This document shows, in pieces, positions 23,926-36,785 of a DNA stretch of 64,000 nt. The translations under genes were made by a program, and so were the position numbers. Source of the stretch: Theristus sp. LFF4_11 (Eukaryota; Nematoda; Chromadorea; Monhysterida; Xyalidae); assembly GCA_030248135.1 (NCBI GenBank), contig JASANC010002722.1:1-64000 (forward strand), in the 5' to 3' direction. Below the pieces are notes generated by a model that worked only from the letters and a program-made list of their open reading frames with translations, made no database searches and was not told the DNA's origin. How positions within the stretch are numbered: position 1 is the first letter of the stretch; the number at the start of each line of letters is the position of its first letter.

Positions 23926-25159
23926 ATCACCACTGAAGTGATTTTTTTCAATTTCGCTTTGTCTTCACATCACTTTCTCGAACCAGGATCTTCCAACGAG
24001 TTTTTGTCTTTCAATGGACATTTTGTTTATAAGCTTTGGTGCTGCTCGTCTTTGTCCTTCGTTCTTTATTCTTGGTTTTTTCAATGTAAATGGTTTTTTC
24101 TTTCACACATCGATGTAAGCGAAATCTCAGATAGTCTCAAGATGCCATACCATGGTTTGAATTTAGTAATTAATGCTTCTGACGCTTCAATCACATTCCA
24201 CACACATTTTACGAAAAAAACTTTGTTTACATTTGTAAATGATTTGTTTCTATATTGTTGGTCAACCGTCCGAAGATTCTTAGCCGAAACGAAACTGAGC
24301 GGGTGTTCTGATTGTATGCTTTTATTTTCGTTTTTTTATTCTACTGTATTATTTGATTTGCTGAAAAACACGCAGAAATCTCTCAGAGTTGTACATTTTC
24401 AGTTGTCAACAATTTTATTGTGGTTAATTTTTTATTGTTCTTTTGCTACTCAACAAAACTCTTGCTACTGCTATGCATTTGTTGTTTACGCAAAATGAAT
24501 TTTTTGAAAATGCTTGCACAAACTCACTCATTGTTTGATACAAGGTTGGAAAAAACATTTTTGCCGATTTCATGTTGGTAACTAGAATGTTTTTTGCGTG
24601 GCCGTATGCAAACGCGCCGGAAATAAACGGTTTAGTGACGTCATTGATACAGAATTTGTATTTTCTTCTTATTTTAATCCAGAATTGTGTCGTTTTTTCA
24701 GCATTACAATTTTAAAAGACTGTTGTTTTAAATTTTCCGGTCTTGCTTTAATGTCGATATTCCATGCAGATTCTGTTATCAAACGTGTTAGACCACACAT
24801 GCACTGACACACTGTAACTTCGCATAAAATTTTTGCCGAAAAACTCAACTTTCTCACAATAAAAAACAAACCAACAAAATCATCAAACAAACGGCAAACA
24901 AATTTTATGCGAAAACAGTTTGTTAATATGAATCGCACCAATTTCCATGATTGTTTCATCTCCTTACATTGTCGTTCGATTTTTGGTTTTCTCTGAATGG
25001 AACCGAAAATCAAAATTGGATGGGAACAAAAAAAAGTGTGGTGTGTGTTGCGCAGACGAGCCGCTCAGTTTCGGTCGGTCATAAATCATTTTTTCGGACC
25101 GACGAATATTAGTATTTTGCGGGTAGGTAATGTTTGTTTCTTCTTTGATGTTTACGATA
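23926..25159. other. 3' flank of the PAN/ZP gene, AT-rich, no gene seen
   Basis: Long open frames occur here (notably 23938-24498). They are dominated by F, L, S and C codons from T-rich sequence and have no domain or splice support. The ATAAA overlapping the stop codon region (near 23920) may be part of a polyadenylation signal. Confidence 0.5.
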
Positions 25160-25162
25160 TTA

Positions 25163-25550
25163 CACCGGAGAAACGGCAATTCTAATGCTTTGAGAAGCAA
25201 AACAAAGCACCTCAGAAGCAACATAATGCTGTAACAAAAATGCGCCATTTTCTAAGCTTTATTTCAGTATAAAATAGCATTTCTGTAGACAGCATTACTT
25301 TAGCAATAAAATCAAAAAAAAATGCTGTAGCTTTTTTTGGGCAGTTTTTGGTGGTTTATTGCAGCATTTTTTCAGCTTCTGGTGGACACTGCATTTTTTT
25401 GCTTTAACTGCAAAATAAAAAAAACAAGCTTTAACTGCAGGTGTTCCAATGTAAAGCCTACAGAATGGCGCATTTTTGTTACAGCATTGCATCGCTTTTC
25501 AGGTGCTTTGTTTTGCTTCTCAAAGCATTAGAAATGGTGTTTCTCCGGTG
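25163..25550. mobile_element. PIF/Harbinger-type MITE, ~388 bp
   Basis: The arms at 25163-25255 and about 25462-25550 are inverted repeats of roughly 90 bp. The outer ends are CACCGGAGAAAC and its complement, and the arms share CTAATGCTTTGAGAAGCAAA and TGTAACAAAAATGCGCCATT. Both sides are flanked by TTA (25160-25162 and 25551-25553), a three-base TWA target duplication as seen for PIF/Harbinger elements. The interior is AT-rich and non-coding. Confidence 0.8.
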
Positions 25551-26017
25551 TTACTGCATTATTCTTAATTATTGTAACTTACAATACCACTATGCCTTTC
25601 AAAATGATTATTGCACACATTTTTTTACTTTCATGTTGAGTTTTTGTGTTTTTATTTTTGGTTCTGGTTCGGCAGACACACTTTTTAATTTCACATTCAA
25701 AAATATGACGAAATCAAAAATTTATGTCCATACTCTGTCATGTATGAACATTTGTCCATTTGGTTTTGTTTTGTTGCTTTTTGGTTGTTTGCATAATTTT
25801 TGATGTCATATTTTTGTCACGTATTCTGTGTACTCTGGTGTTTTTTGTTCTTCTTTGTTTGTAACGTAACATATCGCCAGAAGCAGAATACATCGAATAA
25901 AACAAAAAAATTGATCAACTCGAATGAAGTTGCAAATACACAACACGAATGCTAAATGCTGAGGTACACCAAAAACAAACGAAATCTGCTGGTTACAGAG
26001 GCCCATTTAACGAGCTA

Positions 26018-28698
26018 CTAGTTAGTTGTAACTTCATTGTGATCTCGTGATCCAGAATCAAATCGAACTTCCAACAATAACTTCAACAAGGCCGCAATCG
26101 GCATCTCAACACCAACGCACAACAAAAACGCAAAAAAGAACGTCCAAACAACGGCGAGCACCATGAACAACGGATAAGAAACAAACACGTTCTCTCCAGT
26201 AAAGGCGGTCGCATCAAAAGCCAACACCCAGAGGGCGTGCATCGACTGAAAGTCGAACAGATAGACGCAATATGTCAAGTACGACAGCGTACTGAACGCG
26301 CTGCAGCCGAGGACCGACTTGCACCAGCCGCAAGTGTCCGGTAACACGAGGTGCAACACCGCCATGGCGCCGAGTGTCGTGAATAGGGTGCGACCAAAGG
26401 CACTGATCAACAGTTGCCAGACGATTGGGGAACAGTGGCGACGAACGATGCTGGAACTGAGCACGATGCACAACATTGAGAGCAAACAGTGGCGGTGATC
26501 TACTGAAAAGGGAATGCAATTAGTTCTTTTAATTGATAGGATCGCTCCCCACACCGACCCCTTCAGACCCCTTTAGCTCACCACACATTTTAGAAACCGG
26601 AACTCCAGTTGTTTTAATCAACGATTAGTGTTTCATTGAAATTAAAACAAAGAAGAAAGAAAAATGTCTTCAAAAATGTCAAAAATCCAACCGGTTGACG
26701 TGTTGTTCGTTGTATTCTCATTCTGTGTCCCATTTGAACTAGTCTGGTTCAATTCATTTTTTAGTCGAACAGTTTGCTGATTGTACAGTGTGCGTCCCGC
26801 CAACAAACCAATGACATAGGCGGACGCGCGCGTGCTTGGATGCTCGTGTGCCTAAAATCTTTTTGTCGTCCTAAAATACAAATCGTTTTGTACGAAAAAA
26901 AACTTAGCCACGAGATGCTGACCGCGAAATTCAAAATAAATCCCGATTAAAAGCTACTGTCAGGTATTTTGGCATGGGCCTGAAACTGAATTTCAAGGAG
27001 AAGTGTGTGTTTCGCGACACCCTTCTTTAAAAATACGGTTGGTAGAAACAAGTCCAAAAATGTGAAAGCAGCTATTGACTAGCGATTACATCAATAATCG
27101 CATGCAAGGTCGGCAGACAGATTGCCAGCCAGTACAGCAGCGTACTGCCAACGACCATCGTGGCACAGATGAGCCAGCCAGTCACGCAGCGGCCTCGATT
27201 CTTGGAGTTACTCCAACGAAGAATGAGCAAGACTGGCGGTGTGAACAGGCAGAGTATCCATTCGGTCGGCACAAACCAGTACATGACGTGGCGACAGCCG
27301 ATCGGGTACACCGTGCTCAACATTGTCAACTGCATTAGTGTCAAGTGAGAATCGGAAGGAACAAACTTTGGAAGACATAAAAACAAAATACTTAATATTG
27401 AATTGATCTATTCGCTTAGAACATCAGAAAAACGCAGCAACCGCGCGATACATACATGTGGCACAATCTGTGACCGAAGTTGTTCGCTAGCATTCGTGAT
27501 GAAAGTGGAGTTGCTTGGGGATGACGAGGTGGACATTGTGTCCACGGGGTCAGACTTGATCACGTAGGCGCTGAAGAGCACCAGCAGCGCGTACATCGGC
27601 CAGAGGCGCACAAACCGTTGCAGATAGAAACGCAGCCAGTATGACAATGGAATTACGGTACTGCTCTTGCGGTTGGTCGCTGAATGAGGTGTACAAAAGT
27701 TGGTTCGCAACCATGGGACAAGAAAAGAAAGACTGGACGTTTTGTCTTATCTCAGTTGTAACAGCTTGATAAGATTTCGTCTGATAAGTTCATTTTCAGC
27801 AAAAAAACATGCTTGAAAAAACCATTGTCCAATAATTATCGCTGCATAAACGACAAACGAAATCAGGAATCCGACTTTATGGGGATGTGCTATGCAGCTA
27901 AGATAGTGTTATGTATCTAGATATTTCGTGTTACCTGTTTTCAGTTTCGAGAACCATCTCCAGCCGGTCAAAATGCCAGAGATCATGAAGAACAAATCGA
28001 CCGCGAAGTTGCCGATTGTGATCATTTCTTCAAAGACGTTCGCATGCATTTGCGCGCGTGAAAGGACACCGTAAAAATTGGTGAGGGCTCCTCTCGCTGC
28101 AAGTGAACGTAATTATCAGTAGCAAAAACAAAAATATGCAGTGAGAGTCAAGCGCCGCTCACCATGGTGCAGCAAAACCCACGTGATACACAGCACCTTG
28201 ATGCCATCCAAACAGGCCAAATGTCGCTGTTCTGGTGGTTTAGTTGTTGTACCTGGGAATTGTAAAACTGGGAACTTTTCATTGAAAGCATTTTCTTGTT
28301 GCATTGATCCGCCTCACTTCACCTTGTCGGCAATTGTTGTCGGTCTCCTGTTGCATCGCTCGACGTCCGACCAGCACTTGCTTCAAATGATCGTACAAAG
28401 AAAAACACTGCAAAAGTTTCGGCACGAAATATCGTTTTTGCCGCGATGCGTTTCCACTAAAGTCGTGTCGCCAAGTCGCCAGCAATAACAGACCGCACCA
28501 CAGACAGAAACAGAACGAGTAAATACATTTTTCTTCGAATGTTGGATCTGTCAGTCGTTTCCAACCGTGATACACAACCAGCGCAACAATCGAAGTGACC
28601 ACTGATGTTACAGCGATGTTTAAACATAAAATTATCTTCGGACTTGACAAAGTCGAAATGGACGACACCAATTTCGAGCCGATAGCGTTCAGTGCCAT
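26018..28698 (-). CDS. NRF-6-like membrane O-acyltransferase (acyltransferase 3 family)
   Basis: Seven exons on the minus strand: 28698-28323, 28267-28163, 28096-27935, 27679-27456, 27329-27090, 26851-26692 and 26502-26018. Phases close and give about 583 aa. Family landmarks appear in order: LLQCFSLYDHLKQVL, HLACLDGIKVLCITWVLLHH, GNFAVDLFFMISGILTGW, SYWLRFYLQRFVRLWPMYAL, the membrane segment from MYWFVPTEW, STRASAYVIGLLAGRTLY, and TLSYLTYCVYLFD. Multiple hydrophobic spans agree with a polytopic membrane protein. NRF-6 relatives in nematodes carry a secreted-type NRF domain before the first span. Here the frame begins just before that span, and an in-frame stop lies 5' of the ATG, so the domain is absent. 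An AATTTAG about 20 bases before the ATG could be a trans-splice site. The acyl donor and acceptor cannot be inferred. Confidence 0.82.
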
Positions 28699-30815
28699 GT
28701 GTGCCAACGAACTTTAACTAAATTTAACTAAACAAACAGAAAGTGCAAGCCGTTCAGACGCGTTTTTATTCAGACGTTAAATTTAGGCACATTGTTGTTT
28801 CGTCAAGCAAGTTTCTGCTTCTTAAACGATTTTATAATAAAAATTACTGCGATTTTTCTTAAGTACAGTCCATTTTATTAACTCCCAGTGTGCTGAGGAG
28901 GCACAACACAATTTTGATTCACCGCAAAAAGTGCGTACAATAACCACAAATATAAAAACTCAATGTCGTCTTTCTGTTTTCTTGATCAGTACTAATTGTT
29001 TATGGTGAACGAAATACTGATTCTGCACGTTCACAGGAGATTTGATTCTGACGGGAAAATTGTTTGACATCGAGCTGATTGATCTGATCTGAATCCTTCC
29101 GATGTTTTAATGTTTTCAGTTTTTCAAACACTACTTTATTCTCGAGTGATGGGTTTTTCAAGAATTTGTATAACATTTATTTATCCCTAACAAAAAACAC
29201 AATTACGGCACCAGAGTTGAGCACCACAGTTTCAGCAGCAATGTACTAAAACTGAACAAAAGATGAGGTGTGTTCATTTTGACACATTATTGTCCGTCTC
29301 CATTTAACATCTGTTGTTGTTATCTATCTGTGTAGCACAAAAAATGCCACAGATATGAAGCCTCTGGCTATATATCAATCGGATCACTACGTCAGATGTC
29401 ACAATTGCAGAACACTGTAAAAGCCAATGATAATTCAGTGGTGTGCAGAAGCAGGAAGAAAAGATATGCATTGTAAACAATAATCAAAACAACAGACGGC
29501 CGTTGCAGAAATGACCATACTACCATTCTGCTACGTTGCAGCTGTTCCCCATTTGATATGATACAATGTATTTTCACTTTTTCCAAGAAAAAAAGCTGAT
29601 TAATTCTTAATGTGATGTTGGGTCATATATTTTAAACTTTTCAGTGACCATTCTATTGTCCACTTAGTATTTGTAGTACGTGTATTTCAAATAATTTATT
29701 GAACCTAACATGAATACACTTTCGCTTCGCTGCGTCCGCGTATTATTTTCAAAAAAAGAGTGTATCAAGACATGCGACGCACGCCGAAGTCAAAAGTCGG
29801 ACATTTTTCGTGTGCGCTTTTTCTTTTTTGGCCAAAAATGGCGTGATAACATCACAAAATCACAGTGCAAGATATGGAACTGAACACGTGTTCATTTGAC
29901 CGTGACACACGCATGCGTGCCTGCTTTTTTCGTAGAGAGATCAAATATCACTGAAAATATTCAGACTGTATCTGTCCCCAAATCGAGGTTTGGGTAATTG
30001 CTATTGATATGCTCAATGAGCACTACATACTGTAATACTCATCAGTTAAGACTCGCGCCGTTCTTTTAAAACATCTCTTGAACTTTTTGCATGTCGATCG
30101 TTATAATTTCGTCGTTTTCCGTCTTGAAAAATCATTTGAAACAACAACGATTTCAGTGCCTGTTTTACTCCTGCACACCGACACAAACAAAGTCAAGTCG
30201 TGTTCCAGATAACGGAACTGCAATGAAATGTCAACTTTTTTGTACGTTCTCAATTGAAATAATCTTGTTTTGTGCATGTTATGTCAGGTTTACATTATTG
30301 ATATACATGTACAATGTATTCTAGTTTTTACATGAAAAATTAACCTTTAGATGTTATCGCATCAACCGACAAATAAAATCGTGTTTATCTACATGTTGAT
30401 GTTCATCTTGGAATTTGCGTCATTTGGAATGATCGTAACACATCTCGTGATTTGTGTAACGTGTAACTTCCGTATTTTGCTTTTTTTGTTGAATCATATG
30501 GTACCAATCGCAGCCTGAACATTTTTACAGCTAACAGACTGTTTCTGTTTTGATCAAAGATCAGAAATGTACCCGTGCTTCCCGGGCCGATAATTCGATG
30601 ATTTAGGTACACTGACATACACACTATACTATCAGTTTTGCTTATCATCAATTTGACGCCACGTTGGCTGAAACACAGAAAACATTTGTTTTGCAAGCGA
30701 TCTGTTACCAATGTTCGTTTACAACTGCAATTTTAGCCTCTTGATCAAATGCGACTAGGTTCCCGGCCAATCAGTGTGTCAACTTTGCAAGCAAATTACT
30801 TAAACATCGATTCAG
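28699..30815. other. Intergenic region, no gene seen
   Basis: AT-rich sequence upstream of the acyltransferase gene. A minus-strand open frame at 30711-30403 looks somewhat less biased than background but has no recognisable domain, start context or splice partner. No repeats with clear ends were found. Confidence 0.4.
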
Positions 30816-30817
30816 TA

Positions 30818-31406
30818 CAGAGTGTCCCAAAAACATACCAAAAGTAAATCTTGAATTTCCTCTTGACTTCTGAGTTTGGGGGGCTTTCTGGGTTTGGGAT
30901 TCTGAAGGAACTTGTGTACCATTTGGCGCCCAGCAGTGTCGACGATTTGAAGAACAAAATTCGCAGCGTTATGCAAGAAATCAACGATGGTCGGGCACTG
31001 CACCAGAAAGTGCTCATCAGTTTCAAACATCGAATGTTGGCAACTATTGAGAACAATGAAAAACACTTTGAGCGCAAACTGAAAAAAGTGAAACTGAAGG
31101 GCCAAGATGATGAGATGACATCAGTGAAGATGAAGTTGAAGACGAACTAGTGCTACTGCTAGATGACAATCTGGATGACAACAACGATGTTTATCCTGAG
31201 CCATAAATGCTGTATTTTGGGTGATTTTTTAGTTTTTTTTTACAAATTTTTGCTGAAGTATTATCGAAACGTAAAATTTCAAGATAAAAATTGAATACAA
31301 AAACTGTGTAGCTTGGTTTTATAAGTGCTTCAAATGTCATGGCTTTACGTGCAATCAGTCGGCCGCACAAGCCATTTACTTTTGTATGTTTTTTGGAGGC
31401 ACCCTG
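30818..31406 (+). mobile_element. Internally deleted mariner/Tc1-like element with transposase tail remnant
   Basis: The ends CAGAGTGTCCCAAAAACATA and the inverse of CAGGGTGCCTCCAAAAAACA form imperfect terminal inverted repeats of about 35 bp reaching AAAAGTAAAT. TA dinucleotides flank the element (30816-30817 and 31407-31408). Inside, on the plus strand (about 30851-31150), is a frame with SVDDLKNKIRSVMQEIND and VLISFKHRMLATIENNEKHF. This matches the C-terminal end of Tc1/mariner/IS630-type transposases, where the last helix precedes a final FE. The catalytic D...D(E/D) part is missing, so the copy is dead. Confidence 0.78.
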
Positions 31407-31408
31407 TA

Positions 31409-32773
31409 CTAGCTGCGCGTACATTGTCATTGTATGTAGGTCTGTCAGTCAAACTACTTGTACGCTAAAATGCCGAAAATTGCGTTCCATTTATCTGTCT
31501 TCGGTGTTTTAGGTTCGCAAAAACTCATTGAGTATTTGTTTCACGTTTGCCTACAAAATGAAAAATTTTGGTTTTGTGTGCACTTGTTTAAGTCGTCCCG
31601 GAATTCAGCTTTGACGTTCTGCACATAAACCTTATTATATGCCCAAAGCGATCGTAAAATATGGTGTGTGTTTTACTTCGAAATTCGCTTTCAACCCTTT
31701 GAAACCTTTGAGCTAATTTGTGCGTTTCGTCTCTCACACGAATACTCTCTCCTGCTAAGCCCCACAATATAAGCGACTTTTGTACAATGTGCATGTACAG
31801 GAGTCGTAGTTTCCAGCCGTAAAAATGGAGTAAAATTATGGTGTTGTACTTTTGCTTAGTGGAGCAGGGCATGCGTAAATGGCACTGCGTCTATCAATCA
31901 ATCAAGCATACGAGCAACCATTGGTGGAGCTTTTTTGTGTGCCCATTTTAGTTCGCTGTCTGTTGTCACATTTGTACGAAAGCAAACTTTTGTGCTGAAA
32001 TGCGCTTTCTCAGCTACACACGAAAAGATTTTTTGATGTTCGCGAATCATAGCTTACATGCATAGTTAGTGAACATCATTTGAGTTGACAAACCTTCGGC
32101 TCGGTCGCACTATGTAAAGGATTGCACATACGAGATTTCGTCAACAAACGCTTCGATCCTCTAGCGCTGAGTCACGCTTCCAGACAAAAGCAGACGCTCT
32201 GATGAAAACGATACGACACACGACTGACTACACGTGTGCAGCGATCTGCAGCATGATAATGAAACAGTTCCCATTATTTCGTATTTTGTCAAAAAGCTTC
32301 GGTTTTGGTTTCAAATGGTTTTGCAAAACTTAGCTAAGCGAAAACGGCACATATGATATTTGAGCGCAACATGTCGGAATCTAGTTTCACCATGAAAACC
32401 ACCAATAAACACGAGAAACCATAAACAGACATCTTTTTTGCTTGATTTTGCTCGCATTACACGCACATGTTGAACAGAAAAATGTGCTGTCACTTTTATG
32501 CAAAGCGGAATTTAGTTTTGCCATTTCATTTCGGTTATTTTCTTTCGCGAGACGCTGGAGACAGAGAGTGTCACCAAAAGATGGGTTCCTTCTCTTTTTT
32601 CTCTATTCTTTGGACTTCCTTGGCGCAAAAAAGCGCTTCGCGGCTACGTGTATATGCTAGTCATTTACTCCAAACACAGCGCTTTTGCTTCGGCAGACGC
32701 AGAAAAGAGACAAGATAAAGCTGTATTTTTGCTGTGTGCGTTTATGTGTTTGCGTGTAGCAACAACAACAACG

Positions 32774-32821
<48 letters not shown>

Positions 32822-35800
32822 GACATGCGTAACATGGGGTGTCTGGGCTGCCGCGGTTGGTGTATGTGCTCACTGCTGTGCTTGTCAGTGTGTTAGCTTG
32901 AAACGCTAAGGCTTACATTTCTGTTCCGTTTCTGGCCGCCGTGGTGGTGTAACTCACACACACACACACGCATATTATATTGATTTTGCACGCTATATTT
33001 CGTTATTTTATAAGCGAACTGAAAATAAATGTGCTTTGCTACAAAATTGAAACCGAGTAGGTGTGCGCGACATTAAGCTTAGATTGAGTTGCAGAGCCAC
33101 GGTTTATTTTTGCTTCAAAACAGATTTTCATCGTGTAATAAACGTTGTGTACCCGCTCTCCTTGCGGTTATGTTCTGCAACTACGAACGAAAAACCTTTC
33201 CAAATCATCATTCATTATTGCTTATGCGCTATATGGCAAGTAAAGCACATGTTTTAATTAATGTGTTAAAAAGGTAGCAATCATCAATCAGATACTAATC
33301 AAAGGTGAAGCTGCTTTTTTGAAATAGTTCTGTGGTCTTTTTGCGTTTGTACGCTTACATTCGATTTTGTTGCTATTGTTATATTCTTATTTTATCCTTA
33401 ATGTTCCTTTGCCCTTCTTCTATTGTATTCTAATAATCTTGTGAGGCGTTGCATTCAAGATAAAAAGTTACGACTCATCCACACCAAGTTTAAGAAGAAA
33501 ACATCAACGAAAATACGTGCCTTCAACTCACAAAAGAAATAACAAAATTGAATATATTGCAGCAGCTTCTGTTCTGTACAGTTGTCAGTTGTGTGAAGTG
33601 TCTCAGATTTTCCCGTTTGCTCGCTCCTCCACCAAAAAACCTTAGTAGTAAAAACGTGGTTCAATAAAAAACGTCGCAAAACGGTATTGAGATGCTACTT
33701 CTTCTTTTTGTTTGAACTCTCAGCAACTTTCTTTTTTCTTCCAGGATTTTTTTATTCATTGTCTGTAGAAAGCAAGAAAGTAGGTAGAATGGAAGAGCAA
33801 AACGTCTGCATTCAACTGAAAACTTGAAGCAAGCTACCTTCTCCGCATTCTGCCTTTTTGTAATTTTGATTCTCAAGAAAAATTAAAATTTTCAATCTGG
33901 AAACATGCGAACTTGCTAAATAGCCTTTTAGTTCGTTTCTAGCTTTTCATTTTGAAGTTATTATTCAAATCGTTCTGAATGTCTTTTCTAATTTGAATTT
34001 CAATTCGAGTGTTTATGAAGACATTATTAAAGCCGGACGATTTGTGATTAGGAGACTGGAATCGCAGCACTACTCCCGACTTGCATGTAACTGGGGGACT
34101 TTCAAAGCCATCGAAGCGAAAAAACATCAACATCAACGTACAGCTACAAAAACAGAACCAAAATTTCTAAATTTCAAAAAATAACACCCACACCAATATT
34201 AACTGAAAAAACACAGTTTTTCACAAGGACCCACCCAATTTGCGCAGCTATATTTGCATTCACGTTTTATCTGGTGCTTCACATATAGATTCACCCGACA
34301 GTATATTGTAGTATATTCACCCGTTTTGAAATAATGCGAAATTCAATATTTTCCGCTGTTTTGAATTTCGGCCCCTCCTATATAAATTACATACAACAGC
34401 GCTGGGTAGTTTACAATATTCGAACGCAGGAAAATGTTGGAATTAGATGGATGGGTTTACGTTTTTATTTTCTGTCGCGCACACAGGCTAACCGCAGTCG
34501 CAGTGAACTGCCATTGACTAATCCGCTCAGTAAATAGGCTGTTTGTGATGGACTGGACAGATTCCGAGTTATGTGCGAACACACATTTTCAAATTATAGC
34601 GGTGCGGTCTTGCATTTTATCACGGTCCATTTTGGAGCATTTGCGTGACGCACATTACGAATCATGTATTTCCGGTTTGCCATTCGAATTTTAGCGATTT
34701 TAAACGAATTTTACTTCTGATCTTGTCTTATTTTCAAAACCGATGTACGTTCTTGCAGCAGCGGAAATTTCCGGACGTAAAAGGTTTCTGTTATCACTAA
34801 TTTGTGCGAGAATTTGTTTCGTTTTCTCCATTAAAGCCAATTTCTTTTTTGTCGCAAAAAGTGTCTGTCACACAGTGACTCACCCACTCCCCGTGGTGTG
34901 CGTGTGTTGTTTATTCAAAATGTTATTTTTGAAAACGCGTTTCTTTTGTATTGCTGTTGCATCGACTCTTGCTGTGTCACTTTTCGACGTGTATGATTAT
35001 TAAAATTCTCATGTTGGAAAAACAACTAATCTAAAATCGATCATTGCACTTGTATAATTTCCTTTGAGGTCAATTTTGAATCGAAATTTTTTAAACATCC
35101 ATAAAATGAGCAAGCAATTTTGTGGTGGGTAAGTCAAAACTCACCAATGTGTCAGAAAAATTACAAAATTGTTTTTCAATTTCTTGTAGATGATTTTTTT
35201 GTTTTATGCATGACGAACGTCTAATAATAGTTATGATTTATGGTGCGTGTCTATTTCAATAGAATCAAGTTCAAATTTGATCAGTAAAATTTCGCAAAAC
35301 ATCTGCCATTCATTCTGAAAAACCAAAACTTCAAAAAACCTAAAACACAAAAACAATTTGGTTTTCTTGCCATTTGAAATGGAGAAGACTGTGAAAATAT
35401 ACAGATTGCAATATCAGACCTTGTTCTCCGCAGTGTAGTCGTTTTTAGTTCAACACCAGCTGAATAAATAATTTTATGGTTAGAGCAGCGTCTGTTTTTT
35501 TGCTTTTTTCTTGCACAAAAATCAGGTTTTTGACGACCGCTCATCTCACTATTTATTTATCCACGATCAAATCCAAATATGGAAAAACCGCACTGGAATA
35601 GGGAAAACACATTTTTTTCGATTTTATTCTTATTTCTTTTTTTGTACAGTTTTGGTCACATGTTTTTCTGCATTTACTACTTTTATCTTCAAACTGTTTC
35701 GGCTGTTTATTTTATTGGATGAAACATCATACTCTACTCATCCACCACGTTCTGTGCAATACCGTTTTACCACGTGAATAAACAACAGCATAAAAAGTTT

Positions 35801-36785
35801 TTATCACAAAGTTGTTTCCCGACTTTCGCGGTTGAAAAAACCGCCACGTGTTGGCATTATTTATCTGACGTTTCCTTTTTTGCCTTTTTTTGTCACGGAT
35901 CAACCTTTGTCATTATTCTATTTTGAAAAGCAAAATCACCTCGTTGACTTTTTACACAGAAGTATACATACATAGCAGCAGTGTAGCGTTCTCTCTGATG
36001 ATAAACATTTTTTAAACCGCATGTGTGTTGAAGATAACAAGCTGGATTTGTAAATGGACTGTGTCGTTCAGTTGCAAAAAGTTCCCACAAAATTCCTATA
36101 ACTCGGCCTAAGAAGTTGTACAAATCCCCATCACCCAAAAAGTGACAGCAGAAGCACCACCATGATGCGCACGGGAAGTGACCTTGGGTGGAAAAGGCAG
36201 GAGTCAACCAAGCCAGCCTGTTTCTCGCACGCCGGCGTCGAATTTTCTATTTTTCGATTAGTGTGTGTGTGTTTATATTTCATTCATCACCAGCAATCGT
36301 ATGCACACCTCTTTGGTGCATTTGAGTCGTGTTTTAAGCGTCCTAGATAATTGGTAGTGCCAACTCGTGTAGCCAATCAGCGTGGTGCATTTGAGGATAT
36401 TGCTGTACGCTCAGAAGCACCGTGTTTCTGCTATTATTTTTCATCGCCACACCACCTTACAGCATGATTCTTTGTATTCATGTGCGCGATGATACATCTT
36501 TTTTATTGCAAGTTGATGATTTTCTTTGCACAAAAAGATAATTGCGCGTTCGAAAAACAACGAAATTTCTGTACTGGGTGCACCAAAGCGCAAAATTTGA
36601 ATCAAACATATTTGTGCAGTAAAACACGATTTTTTCATGTTTTGTTTTAAAAATGCAAACCATCCTTTTAAATTGAACTGTAATGCAGCACTTCCAACTG
36701 TTCAAGATGTCAAATCGATGAATTATCAACCTGAAAAAAAATCAAAAACTCTCGAACTGCGATTTGAAACGCAATAAATCAATCA
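31409..36785. other. Gene-poor region, ~5.4 kb
   Basis: No exon with coherent phase, domain or splice signals could be assembled on either strand. The sequence is AT-rich, with many short F/L/C-rich frames typical of noise. It includes an AAC microsatellite (32760-32822) and, at the right end, the presumed promoter of the SH2 adaptor gene. A regulatory or non-coding RNA role cannot be judged from sequence alone. Confidence 0.4.
32760..32822. repeat. (AAC)n microsatellite, ~21 units
   Basis: A nearly perfect run of AAC triplets with one AACGAC interruption near its left end. It lies in the gene-poor stretch. It generates a poly-T frame (32648-32896) that is not a credible gene. Confidence 0.95.

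Noticed and set aside
23938..24498. 186-codon open frame downstream of the PAN/ZP gene
   Set aside because: Composition is dominated by F, L, S and C codons from T-rich DNA, there is no domain or splice support, and it lies in the expected 3' flank.
30403..30711. Minus-strand 102-codon frame
   Set aside because: Composition is somewhat gene-like, but it has no family match, start context or splice partner.
32648..32896. Poly-threonine frame
   Set aside because: It is an artefact of the AAC microsatellite, with no gene context.
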